From Burkholderia ambifaria AMMD (lineage in GTDB: Bacteria > Pseudomonadota > Gammaproteobacteria > Burkholderiales > Burkholderiaceae), in assembly GCF_000203915.1 (NCBI RefSeq), contig NC_008390.1:372001-436000 (forward strand): a stretch of DNA of 64,000 nucleotides, read 5' to 3'. The notes under the pieces are model-generated. The model saw only the letters and a program-made list of their open reading frames with translations. It was not told the DNA's origin and did not search any database. Every line of letters begins with the position of its first letter. Within the stretch, counting starts at the first letter, position 1. The position numbers and the translations under genes were made by a program. Below, in pieces: positions 46,579-54,363 of this stretch.

Positions 46579-47172
46579 ATGTATACCGAAGTGATCTTTA
46601 GCAACAAGGGACCTAGGCCAGGAGATGGATATGTCGGCGGCGGCGTCAAGCTTCCTTCAGGCATTCAATGGCCAACTGGCGCTGACGAGCAGCCTTTGGT
46701 CCACCTATTTAGCGTGCCGGCAACATGGTTCTCCGATCAAGTGAGCGGTGCGCGATGGATATCCGTGTCTATTCCTTATGAGATGCGCACTGTGACTCAT
46801 TACAGAAAACTTCGCGCGCGAGACGGGCGATCTGATGCAGTAGTGATTGCTTATGATGAAGGTGATTCTGAGCGACGCGAAAGCCAGGGTATTGTGCTGG
46901 AACGTGGAAGAATGGAGAGGGCGATGAGTAAAGAAATCGACGATGATGGAAATTTAGCGTCCAAGGTTGATGGTGTCGATGCTTGGCTCCAGTCGCCGAT
47001 CAATATCGAAAGGTTTCGGCGTCGGCTTTCGATATACGGCGGTGATCTCGATTTGGCGCTTCCATTAACGACCGGTATTTTGTCTGATGGGGTGGGGTAT
47101 TTGTTTTTATCGGAAGATGGTGGCTATGATGATGGGGGTGATTTTGGGAGGTTTTTCCTTCAATTGGGGTAA
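46579..47172 (+). CDS. DUF1963-like immunity protein
   Basis: This 197-residue protein shows features of the DUF1963/YwqG fold often used as immunity: KLPSGIQWPTG with PLVHLFSVPA, then the DGVDAWLQSPIN step, and a late GVGYLFLSEDGG. It has no intact toxin next to it. ATG 46579 lies about 8 bases after GGGG; GTG 46570 is an alternative. AT-rich codon use marks it as acquired. Confidence 0.6.
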   Translation: MYTEVIFSNKGPRPGDGYVGGGVKLPSGIQWPTGADEQPLVHLFSVPATWFSDQVSGARWISVSIPYEMRTVTHYRKLRARDGRSDAVVIAYDEGDSERRESQGIVLERGRMERAMSKEIDDDGNLASKVDGVDAWLQSPINIERFRRRLSIYGGDLDLALPLTTGILSDGVGYLFLSEDGGYDDGGDFGRFFLQLG

Positions 47173-47199
47173 AGATTTGATGGGAGGTAATTGTCCGTA

Positions 47200-47387
47200 T
47201 CAGATTATTCATTATCGAAATCCCCATTCGGTTTGGTCGGCGGCGTCAATAATGCTGATCAACAAGATTGCCTTTATCCACCGGCGAATCGGGCGCAGGT
47301 AACGCGTATGCGCAAAATCCTCTCGAGTGGACGGATGTCTTGGGATTGGTAGGGCTCAGGGAACAGATTCGAGAGGGGGATCGCTAA
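47200..47387 (+). pseudogene. Rhs core fragment D ending in a DxLGL junction
   Basis: One frame reads SPFGLVGGVNNA and, after a shift, another reads GNAYAQNPLEWTDVLGL: the end of an Rhs core (normally DPxGL-GG-N-x-Y-x-NP ... DPLGL). Twelve residues of tip follow before a stop at 47385. The rest of the stretch to 47627 has no convincing frame for the tip. Confidence 0.75.
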
Positions 47388-47627
47388 GCGACGTTCGGAC
47401 CCGCTGTTGGTGTAAGCGTGAGGAAAATGGAATCGCCCAGCAATTGTGCAACTATGCAAACTTAAAAAGAGTGGGCGTGCGCGACTTGCACATAAATTGC
47501 GTAATCAGGCTCGCATTCGAGCCGGGCAAGGTGAAGGCGTGTACAACTACAGAATCGGGTCGTCCAAGCGATCGAGTCCGGTATTGGAAGACGATCGGGG
47601 ATCTTGACTGCGATAAGGTACTTAACG

Positions 47628-47879
47628 ATGCGGGAATTTAATTCGAAGAATTTGGACGCTCTGGATTTCGAGAGCGTTCGCAGTGCATTGCTGGTGGGGA
47701 AGGGGGGAATTTCCCTCCAAAAAGTCGTCCGTCTGCCGGAGGCTGATGTTTTATGTTGTGAGTATATGGGAAAGCAGTTCAATGTGAAATTTGATCTGGA
47801 TTACGGAGTTTCTCTTGAGGCTGTGAGTGATTTTTCCGTTGATGAGCTTGAGGACATTGCTCGGATTTTGACGTGCTAG
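47628..47879 (+). CDS. Small immunity-like protein
   Basis: This 83-residue protein begins MREFNSKNLDALDFESVRSA and ends VSLEAVSDFSVDELEDIARI-LTC. It has a plausible but weak ribosome-binding site, and the frame is open slightly upstream. It lies after an Rhs tip remnant. I do not recognise the family; size and position suggest an orphan antidote. Confidence 0.5.
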   Translation: MREFNSKNLDALDFESVRSALLVGKGGISLQKVVRLPEADVLCCEYMGKQFNVKFDLDYGVSLEAVSDFSVDELEDIARILTC

Positions 47880-48196
47880 AAGATGGCGGGCTTCCAAGGG
47901 TGTTGTCGGCGAGTCGCTTCCCTCAGCACATCCTCGAACACCCCGGCGACTTCTCCGGCTGGCCGACGCCATGGACGCTCGATACAGAGGGCGCGTTCAC
48001 CGAAAGCGCCGACCACACTGAAGCCGACATGCCGCCCGCCACGGCCCCGCAACCCGGCTGGCGCGTGACACTGAACAGCGCGAGGATCGAGGACATCGTG
48101 ATCAACGCACATGACCAGGTCGACGAACCAACGGTCGCGCAATTGTTCGATGCATTCGTGTTCTACGTCGACAACGACGAGTTCATCCTGCTCTGA
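47873..48196 (+). CDS. Immunity-like protein, copy 1 (5' end altered)
   Basis: This 107-residue ORF shares its last 50 residues (WRVTLNSARIEDIVINAHDQ then VDEPTVAQLFDAFVFYVDND) almost completely with the gene at 49545. Its N-terminus differs: the start (GTG 47873) overlaps the previous gene, and the first 20 residues have no counterpart in copy 2, so the 5' end was probably replaced by recombination. It may not be a functional copy. The family may be DUF7716-like, not confirmed. Confidence 0.55.
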   Translation: MLEDGGLPRVLSASRFPQHILEHPGDFSGWPTPWTLDTEGAFTESADHTEADMPPATAPQPGWRVTLNSARIEDIVINAHDQVDEPTVAQLFDAFVFYVDNDEFILL

Positions 48197-48243
48197 CGAC
48201 GCACGCACCGCGCCGCGCGCCACAGGAAAAAAAGACCGCCGAC
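47925..48243 (+). repeat. Direct repeat of immunity-like cassette (left copy)
   Basis: The stretch from the HIL-E-PGD coding region through the stop and the CGCGCCACAGGAAAAAA flank matches 49565-49889. The left copy loses similarity inside the terminator stem (GACCGCCGA then ACTT), so its terminator is broken. Confidence 0.75.
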
Positions 48244-48279
48244 GAACTTACCCCACGAAGTTGGACGAATAAAGGCTAG

Positions 48280-48585
48280 GCGCCCAAAGACGGAGTTCTG
48301 TATTGCACGGGACTCAGTCCTGAGCACAATACTGTTATTACTGGGCAGCATATGGCGCCCGCGTCTACGGTTCAGAACACGATCCACGTCGATTTGCCGG
48401 ATGCTACCGCAACGTACAAAGAGCAACCAAGCGTTTGGGACATCCCGATGGCGGGTATGACAAAAAATACCAACAGTTGCGTGACGCACGTCGGAGACAT
48501 CTTGCGAGCGGGCGGTGCGCAGAATGTACCAACCACAACGCGCGAAACCATCAAGTGGATAATTGCGAACGGGAAACGTCAATAG
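48280..48585 (+). pseudogene. Orphan toxin C-terminal tip with Cys motif
   Basis: An open frame (first ATG 48352) encodes about 100 residues: LYCTGLSPEHNTVITGQHMA, then VDLPDATATYKEQPSVWDIP and NSCVTHVGDILRAGGAQNVP. The N-S-C-x-x-x-x-x-D-x-L-x-x-G-G pattern is the kind seen at the catalytic Cys of NlpC/P60 and papain-like effector peptidases; that is inference. It lacks an Rhs core and starts within unrelated sequence, so it is a displaced tip. Its antidote gene follows after 8 bases. Confidence 0.55.
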
Positions 48586-48593
48586 GATGAGGC

Positions 48594-48902
48594 ATGGGCA
48601 GGATACTTTGTAAATCGCATGGCGCGACCGATGTGATACACGTTTCGAGCGATATCGCGGCCGACATGAAAACGGATGCAGGGCGCCTGGAAATGCTCCG
48701 TTACGACATCGACTGGCTGGGAGACGGACGCCCCGACATTTCGTACTTCGTCTCGACGGAGGTCGCGAAACAATTTAGTCTGCCTGAGCCTGGTGATGCG
48801 CCGTTTGGACCGGATTTCGAGGAGAAACATGCGGCTGTCTTCGACAAGCTTGTCTCTGTTTGCGCCAAGTGTTTTGGCGAGTATCAAAGCAGAATTGCCT
48901 GA
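48594..48902 (+). CDS. Immunity-like protein paired with the orphan Cys tip
   Basis: This 102-residue protein begins MGRILCKSHGATDVIHVSSD and follows a good Shine-Dalgarno (TAGGATGAGG). ATG 48594 is 8 bases after the toxin-tip stop. It has no recognised domain; two Cys near the C-terminus (VCAKC) may be structural. Position makes it the likely antidote of the preceding tip. Confidence 0.6.
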   Translation: MGRILCKSHGATDVIHVSSDIAADMKTDAGRLEMLRYDIDWLGDGRPDISYFVSTEVAKQFSLPEPGDAPFGPDFEEKHAAVFDKLVSVCAKCFGEYQSRIA

Positions 48903-48918
48903 CCGGTAGGTGCTGAAA

Positions 48919-49167
48919 ATGAATGATCGTGACGAGAAATTGCAACTGGTGCGTGAGGTAATCGATTTCGTTGTTGAACAACCCTATGATCCTGAAGTGC
49001 TTGCGAAATTTGTGTATCTAAAGTCCCTCGATGCGAGGGTGTATCGCTATGGGGATAAGAGGCTCAATGAAATATTTGATGTGCTCGGGGGGATGAGCGT
49101 AGGAGAAGAGTTTTTTTTATTCGAGAGAGGAAGTTTTGGAGATGCTCCATTCGTTCATTTCGGATAA
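48919..49167 (+). CDS. Small immunity-like protein
   Basis: This 82-residue protein has helical character (MNDRDEKLQLVREVIDFVVE, then a mixed tail ending FGDAPFVHFG). It starts at ATG 48919 after TAGGTG, 16 bases past the preceding gene. Family not recognised. Low GC and company suggest an immunity role. Confidence 0.5.
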   Translation: MNDRDEKLQLVREVIDFVVEQPYDPEVLAKFVYLKSLDARVYRYGDKRLNEIFDVLGGMSVGEEFFLFERGSFGDAPFVHFG

Positions 49168-49199
49168 CGGATGATTCTTGTTAGGCAAGGATATTTCCT

Positions 49200-49420
49200 T
49201 CGAGGCGCTCGATGGAACTGGCGTGTTCGTCCGTAAGGTGCCACGCGCAATGGACTTCAGATTCTTTCTTTGCGAACGTCGCGACCTACACGTTCGAGGA
49301 CGGCGTCCCCATCGTCGGCTTCACGGACCATGACCTTCCCACCGACTCGAACGCCTGAAGCAGGGGCTGACGGAGATCTTCGCGAGTCAGGCGATCACGC
49401 TGTGCCTCGATTGATGGGCG
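49200..49420 (+). pseudogene. Frameshifted remnant of a small protein gene
   Basis: One frame reads FANVATYTFEDGVPIVGFTD (stop at about 49368) and a second frame continues RLKQGLTEIFASQAITLCLD. Together they look like one C-terminal region split by a frameshift, probably another dead immunity gene. The remaining bases from here to 49544 hold no further gene. Confidence 0.35.
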
Positions 49421-49544
49421 GCGGAGCATGAGTCGACAACGGTTGTAGGTCCAACCTCATGCGTGCGGAGTTGGCATAATGACGACTTGCCAAAGCGACC
49501 CTGCGGCGCCCCGCAAAGCACTTCCCGTTACAACTGTGCAACCC

Positions 49545-49844
49545 ATGTCGACCACCGTCGCGACCACAGCGTCGCTGAAACACATTCTCGAAAGCCCGGG
49601 CGATTTCTCCGGATGGCTCTGTCTGCCGCCGATGCCATGGACGCTTGAGACAGAGGGCGCGTTCTCCGATGCCGCCACGCCGTCCGCGATCGCAACACAA
49701 CCCGGCTGGCGCGTGACGCTGAACAGCGCGACGCTCGAAGACATCGTGATCAACGCCCATGACCAGGTCGACGAACCAACAGTCGCGCAATTGTTCGATG
49801 CATTCGTGTTCTACGTCGACAACGACGAGTTCGTCCTGCTCTGA
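49545..49844 (+). CDS. Immunity-like protein, copy 2 (complete)
   Basis: This 99-residue protein begins MSTTVATTASLKHILESPGD and ends FDAFVFYVDNDEFVLL. It is the complete paralogue of the gene at 47873: both share the HIL-E-x-PGDFSGW step, the TLETEGAF/TLDTEGAF step and the last 50 residues. The frame is open to 49479, but ATG 49545 lies next to the conserved part. A terminator follows. Family possibly DUF7716-like; an immunity function is inferred from context only. Confidence 0.6.
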   Translation: MSTTVATTASLKHILESPGDFSGWLCLPPMPWTLETEGAFSDAATPSAIATQPGWRVTLNSATLEDIVINAHDQVDEPTVAQLFDAFVFYVDNDEFVLL

Positions 49845-49889
49845 CGACGCGCGCAACGTGCCGCGCGCCACAGGAAAAAAGACCGCCGA
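49565..49889 (+). repeat. Direct repeat of immunity-like cassette (right copy)
   Basis: This is the partner of 47925-48243. It carries the intact terminator just after the shared flank. About 1.3 kb of toxin tip and immunity genes lies between the two copies. Confidence 0.75.
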
Positions 49890-49902
49890 GCGGTCCTTTT
49901 TC
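49875..49902. terminator. Terminator between Rhs cassettes and tssL
   Basis: GACCGC-CGA-GCGGTC with A-run on the left and CTTTTTC on the right; it can serve both the plus-strand cassette array and the minus-strand tssJKL group. Confidence 0.75.
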
Positions 49903-49935
49903 GATGAAGCATCAGCGCAGAACGAGACCAGCCCC

Positions 49936-50718
49936 TCAAGGCAACGAAATCGTCAAATTCGCAGACTCCGGTCCGACCTTGACGACTTGCGAGTAAGGCG
50001 CCAACGCCTGCAGCGTCTTGTCCTTGAGATACGTATTGAGCCCGAGAAACCCCAGCAGCGCCACGAGCGCGAACACCGCCCCGATCGCCCACACCGGCAC
50101 CTCACGCTTCAACCGATGCGCGATCTGATCGGGCAGCGGCCAATGCGGCGCGAACGGCGCGCGCTTGCCTTTCATATGCGCGATCTCGTCGCCTAGCCGC
50201 GCGGTGAGATAAGCCAGCTTCTCCGGCCCCTCGAGCAGATACCTGCCCTGGAAGCCGAGCAGCAGGCACATATGAAACACCTCGAGCGACTGCAACCGCG
50301 CCGCGCCCTGCGCGCGACATTCCTCGAGATACTGAAAGAACTTCTCCCCCGCGAGCTGCTCGCCGAACAGCACGAGCTGCAGCGGCCGGCGCTCCCAGTC
50401 GGTCCGGATCTTGAACTGCGACGACAGCACCATTTCATCGACCGCCGCGCAATACGCGAACTTCGCGGCGTACACGTCTTCCGCGGCGATATTCAGCTTC
50501 TTCGCGCCGCGCTCGAAATCCGACAGGAATTCCTGGATCTTCGTGCTGAACTCGCTCGCGCTGTCCGGCTCGCGGCCGTTCTTGAGCAGGAACAGCATGA
50601 AGAACCCGTCGTACAGCAGGTCGACCAGCGAACGGGCCTGGAACGCGGCGTCGGTCGACGCCGGGGTCTGCAGCGGTGCCGGCGTGTTGTCGCCGAACAG
50701 GGAGGGCGCGTAGCTCAT
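49936..50718 (-). CDS. tssL: T6SS membrane-complex protein TssL (DotU/IcmH)
   Basis: This 260-residue protein has the helical DotU cytoplasmic domain (SLVDLLYDGFFMLFLLKNGR; YAAKFAYCAAVDEMVLSS; LEVFHMCLLLGFQGRYLLEG) and one C-terminal transmembrane helix near 218-238. It lacks an OmpA-like peptidoglycan domain. TssL with TssM and TssJ forms the trans-envelope complex. It overlaps tssK by 4 bases. Confidence 0.95.
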   Translation of the reverse strand: MSYAPSLFGDNTPAPLQTPASTDAAFQARSLVDLLYDGFFMLFLLKNGREPDSASEFSTKIQEFLSDFERGAKKLNIAAEDVYAAKFAYCAAVDEMVLSSQFKIRTDWERRPLQLVLFGEQLAGEKFFQYLEECRAQGAARLQSLEVFHMCLLLGFQGRYLLEGPEKLAYLTARLGDEIAHMKGKRAPFAPHWPLPDQIAHRLKREVPVWAIGAVFALVALLGFLGLNTYLKDKTLQALAPYSQVVKVGPESANLTISLP

Positions 50719-52061
50719 GAGGTGACCGCGATCAGTTCGAATTTCAGGTCATTGATGCCAGTCGGCGCGTAGATCATCGCGGACTGGGCCTGCAGCATGC
50801 GCTCGTACAACGCGCCGCGCGAATCGAGCGAGAAATAGCACGCGCCCGGCCGCACGGGGATCGCGGGCGGCACCTGCGGCGTGTACGACAGCCGCACGCC
50901 GGGCATCGCCGACAGCACGAGCTTGTCGACGTCGTCGGGCGCACCGACCTTGAAGCGGGCCGGCACGGCATCGATGAGCTCGACGTTCGGCATGTCCGCG
51001 GACACGGCCAGGTAGAACTCGGTCTTGTCGTCGATCTTGCCGGAATCGAGGCGGCCGAGGTGGAACGACGGACGCACCTCGTCGAGCGTGATCGCGAAGT
51101 AGCGCGTCGAAATCACGGTGTCGAGCAGCTCGCGCAGCATCAGGTCGAGACGCGCGAAGCTCGGGCCGGGATCGTCATGGCGATACACGGGCAGATCGGC
51201 GAGCGTATAGCCCTTCGAGAACGTCATCAGTTGCCCCGCGAGGCGCAGCAGTTCCTGGAACAGTCGTTCCGGATGCAGCGCCGCATGCTGGTGCAAGTGC
51301 GCGAGCGTCGCGAACGCGGCGTTCGCGGTATGCAGCAGCCAGAACGATGCGATGTCGCCCGAGCGGAACTCGATGATGTTCTTCGACGGCTCGCGGTGAA
51401 AACCGTACAGCGCGTTGACCTTCGCCTGCAGCGCGTCGACCAGTTGGCGCAAGCGCTGGTGGAGGATCGGCGAAGCCTCGATCGCGAGGCACGGCGGCAC
51501 GAAGCTGTCGTCGATCTCGAACCCGGACGTCGCGGTGCGGCGCACGCGCACGAGCGGCACCGACAGCAGCTGGTCGCGCGGCTCGCTGTGCGCGATCAGC
51601 TTGACCTGCGTCTTCAGGAACGTGATGTCGGCTTCGGCGGCGTCGGTGAAGTTGTCGGCGACGCTCGTCTGCTCGCTGACGAAGCGCGTCATGAAGCCGG
51701 CGGCCGGATCGTCGCTGTAGTTGGTGCCGTTCTCGCGCAGCGGATGCAGCGCGAGGTAGAACACGAATTCGTTGATGCCGTCGGGCAGCGTGTCGAGCGC
51801 GATCGGCGGCGGCAAGTCGTCGGCCTGCGGCGCGGCATACAGCGCGCCGTCCGGGAACACGAGCGCGAGCTCGGCCACGCGCAGCACGTTGCTGCCGAGC
51901 GCATCGCGATCGATGCGCACCGAGCGCACGCCCCAGTTGTACGGCTGGATCGCCTGGATGGATTCGAACAGGCGCGCCTCGTGGTAGGCGTCCTGCCGCT
52001 GAAAGTGTTGAGGCCGGAGGAACAGCCCTTCCCCCCACAGCACCTTGGCCGAATAACTCAT
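50715..52061 (-). CDS. tssK: T6SS baseplate protein TssK
   Basis: This 448-residue protein has the family N-terminus VLWGEGLFLRPQHFQRQDAY, VSADMPNVELIDAVPARFKV and a C-terminal receptor-like domain. TssK connects the baseplate to the TssJLM membrane complex. Length is normal. An AT-rich 104-base gap separates it from tssJ. Confidence 0.96.
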   Translation of the reverse strand: MSYSAKVLWGEGLFLRPQHFQRQDAYHEARLFESIQAIQPYNWGVRSVRIDRDALGSNVLRVAELALVFPDGALYAAPQADDLPPPIALDTLPDGINEFVFYLALHPLRENGTNYSDDPAAGFMTRFVSEQTSVADNFTDAAEADITFLKTQVKLIAHSEPRDQLLSVPLVRVRRTATSGFEIDDSFVPPCLAIEASPILHQRLRQLVDALQAKVNALYGFHREPSKNIIEFRSGDIASFWLLHTANAAFATLAHLHQHAALHPERLFQELLRLAGQLMTFSKGYTLADLPVYRHDDPGPSFARLDLMLRELLDTVISTRYFAITLDEVRPSFHLGRLDSGKIDDKTEFYLAVSADMPNVELIDAVPARFKVGAPDDVDKLVLSAMPGVRLSYTPQVPPAIPVRPGACYFSLDSRGALYERMLQAQSAMIYAPTGINDLKFELIAVTS

Positions 52062-52165
52062 GTCAAATCCGGTTAATGTGGCGTTGCGATGTAATCGATT
52101 TGGTCATGCCCGAATTAACTCGCCAATTGTTAACTCTTGTTAATTGACATTCGCGCGTCATGTCT
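52062..52165. promoter_or_regulatory. AT-rich spacer between tssJ and tssK
   Basis: The gap has TTAACTC at 52115 and 52130 and TTAATTG at 52140, unusual in this GC-rich operon. It could hold an internal promoter or an operator for tssKL, but no known site is recognised. Confidence 0.3.
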
Positions 52166-52774
52166 TTAACCGCAGCTGACCGACGAAAGCAAATTCAGCG
52201 GTTGCGAAGGCGCCCCTTGTTGCGGGGCGATCACGGAGCCATCGGTGACCGTCATCGCGCAATTATGCAGGCCGATGATTATGCCGGATTTCTCCGACTT
52301 CGCCGGGTCGAACGTCAGTTTCCATCGCTGGATGGCGGGATCGCGGAACAGCGCGACGATGCCGAATGCCTGCGCTTCGCGCGATACCTTTTCGGTCGCG
52401 ATATAGCGCTGGCCCGGAATCAGCGTGATTTCACGCACGTTCAGCAGATCGGCGCCCAGCGCGGCCTTTTCCTTGGTCGGATCGGTGAACGCGTCGAACG
52501 GCGCCTGCTGGAACGAAGTCGGATCCTTCAGCGCGTAGAGTCTTACCACTAATGCGAGCGGCTTGCGATCGTTCGCGGCATTCAGGTTGGGCGCGGCGGC
52601 GAGCGTGAGCCCGATGTTGCGCGGGGGCTTCTGGGCATCCGGCAGATCGGGCTTGCCGACGCCGGCAGCCTGCAGCACGGCGCTCGCGGCGGAGCCGAGC
52701 AACGGGGCGGCCGCGCATCCGGCCAGGAGCGCGCAGGCAATGAGCGGCAGCGCATAGCGAATCATTGATCTCAT
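52166..52774 (-). CDS. tssJ: T6SS outer-membrane lipoprotein TssJ
   Basis: This 202-residue lipoprotein has lipobox LLAGC (Cys20) and a C-terminal transthyretin-like beta domain (NDRKPLALVVRLYALKDPTS, LIPGQRYIATEKVSREAQA). It anchors TssM to the outer membrane. It is the first gene of the minus-strand T6SS operon, divergent from tagM across a 375-base control region. Confidence 0.93.
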   Translation of the reverse strand: MRSMIRYALPLIACALLAGCAAAPLLGSAASAVLQAAGVGKPDLPDAQKPPRNIGLTLAAAPNLNAANDRKPLALVVRLYALKDPTSFQQAPFDAFTDPTKEKAALGADLLNVREITLIPGQRYIATEKVSREAQAFGIVALFRDPAIQRWKLTFDPAKSEKSGIIIGLHNCAMTVTDGSVIAPQQGAPSQPLNLLSSVSCG

Positions 52775-53046
52775 CGTATTTCCGGCGTGCCGCCTTTAAC
52801 TCCCCTGTCAAAACTACCGGGCTTTCCGCGCTCTCCGCGCCTGTCCGGCTTATCTGGTGTTCAACTATTAAGCAAACGTGCGGCGCAGCGCGCCTCCGGA
52901 AAATTTTTCCGTCGCCCCGGCGACGCCTGGCTGGCCAAGTAAAACTTGCGCATTCCGGTCGACGGGAAAGCCGCCGCCGGGCCTTTGCCGGAGGCGTTTC
53001 GAGGGGTAGCGCTCGGTTTTAAAAGGAATTACTCTGCACGCAGCGA

Positions 53047-53075
53047 TTGAATTATGAAAAATTGATCGGTACTAT
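53047..53075 (+). promoter_or_regulatory. Sigma-70-like promoter of the T6SS plus-strand operon
   Basis: TTGAAT (53047-53052) and TACTAT (53070-53075) are separated by exactly 17 bases in an AT-rich patch, 75 bases before tagM. It is the best match in the 375-base divergent region; the rest of that region shows no gene. The left part near 52890-52920 (CCTCCGGAAAATTTTTCCG) is a short palindrome that could be an operator. Confidence 0.55.
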
Positions 53076-53149
53076 ACCCGCGCGCTTCATGCAAAGCAAA
53101 AGAACCAGATTCTCAACGATTTTAATACTCACGCGCCGGTGGATATAAG

Positions 53150-53788
53150 ATGAAAGACCGTCTCTTCGCAAAACTTTCTGGGGTAGTGCTGGCTTGCGGC
53201 GTGATCGCCGGTTGCGCGAGCCAGCCGCCGGCGCCGACTGCCGAGGTGTTCAACAAGTCGCTGGCCGATGCGGACGCCGTTGCGAAGTCGGGTGACCAGG
53301 ACAAGGCGCTCGGCCTGTACCAGCAACTCGCGAAGGCGGATCCGACGCGCGAGGAGCCGTGGTCGCGCATCGCGCAGATCCAGTTTGCCCAGAACCACTA
53401 TGGCCAGGCGATCGTCGCCGCGCAGGAAGCGCTGCAGCGTGACGCGACCGACCGCCAGGCGAAGAGCGTGCTGGCCGTCGCGGGCCTGCGGATCGCGACG
53501 CAGTCGCTCGGCGAATTGCGCCAGGACGCATCGCTCGCGGGCGACGCGAAGTCGGACGCGCAGGCGCTCGCGAAGCAGCTGCGTGACACGCTCGGCGAAT
53601 CGGCGCTGTTCCCGCCGGAGCAACGCGTCACGAAGGCGCGTACGCCGCGCCGTATCGTTCATCGTCCGAAGGCCGGTGCGGCACCGGCCGCTGAAGCGGC
53701 AACGACCGCGCCGACGCCGCCTGCGGCACCGCAGGCCGCCGCCGGGCAGAAGGGCGGGGCCGATCCATTCAGCGCGCTGCGCAACTGA
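53150..53788 (+). CDS. tagM: T6SS-associated TPR lipoprotein (TagM-like)
   Basis: This 212-residue lipoprotein has lipobox VIAGC (Cys22) and a TPR-type helical region (about 35-110, KSGDQDKALGLYQQLAKADP; NHYGQAIVAAQEALQRD). An Ala/Pro-rich tail follows. In Burkholderia T6SS-1 clusters this gene opens the tssB-tssA operon and is called TagM. It probably helps assembly at the envelope; the mechanism is not known. Start ATG 53150. Confidence 0.8.
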   Translation: MKDRLFAKLSGVVLACGVIAGCASQPPAPTAEVFNKSLADADAVAKSGDQDKALGLYQQLAKADPTREEPWSRIAQIQFAQNHYGQAIVAAQEALQRDATDRQAKSVLAVAGLRIATQSLGELRQDASLAGDAKSDAQALAKQLRDTLGESALFPPEQRVTKARTPRRIVHRPKAGAAPAAEAATTAPTPPAAPQAAAGQKGGADPFSALRN

Positions 53789-53832
53789 CCGCAACTGACG
53801 CGATAACCACAACTAACCTGGGAGCCGTCGAG

Positions 53833-54348
53833 ATGGCCAAGAAAGAAAGCATTCAGAAAAGCTTGCAGAAAATTCGGCCGCCGCGCGTCCAATTGACCTA
53901 CGAGGTCGAGAAGGGCGATGCGATCGAGGTGAAGGAACTGCCGTTCGTCGTCGGGGTCGTCGGCGATCTGGCGGGCCAGTCGGAAATCGAGCAGCCGAAG
54001 CTGCGCGACCGCAAGTTCGTCAATATCGACCGCGACAACTTCGACGACGTGATGAAGGCGATCGAGCCGCGCGCCGCGTTTCAGGTGGAAAACCGCCTGA
54101 GCCCGGAAGGCGGCAAGTTCGCGGTCGACCTGAAGTTCCGTTCGCTGTCGGATTTCAGCCCGGACGAAGTCGTCGAACAGGTCGAGCCGCTGCGCCGCCT
54201 GCTCGACGCGCGTTCGAAGCTCGCCGACCTGCGCAACAAGCTCGCCGGCAACGACAAGCTCGAGGATCTGCTGTCGGAAGTGCTGAAGAACACGCAGCAG
54301 CTGCAGGAGCTCGCGAAGGGCACGGGCGGCGACAAAGACGGCGAATGA
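53833..54348 (+). CDS. tssB: T6SS contractile sheath small subunit TssB (VipA)
   Basis: This 171-residue protein has family motifs SIQKSLQKIRPPRVQLTYEV, ELPFVVGVVGDLAGQSE, FVNIDRDNFDDVM and the C-terminal helix LEDLLSEVLKN. It forms the sheath with TssC around the Hcp tube. It follows tagM by 44 bases. Confidence 0.97.
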   Translation: MAKKESIQKSLQKIRPPRVQLTYEVEKGDAIEVKELPFVVGVVGDLAGQSEIEQPKLRDRKFVNIDRDNFDDVMKAIEPRAAFQVENRLSPEGGKFAVDLKFRSLSDFSPDEVVEQVEPLRRLLDARSKLADLRNKLAGNDKLEDLLSEVLKNTQQLQELAKGTGGDKDGE

Positions 54349-54363
54349 CGACGGAGTATTGAG

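Noticed and set aside
47087..47302. 71-codon plus-strand ORF after the DUF1963-like gene
   Set aside because: It overlaps the end of the real gene and crosses degraded Rhs sequence in the wrong frame.
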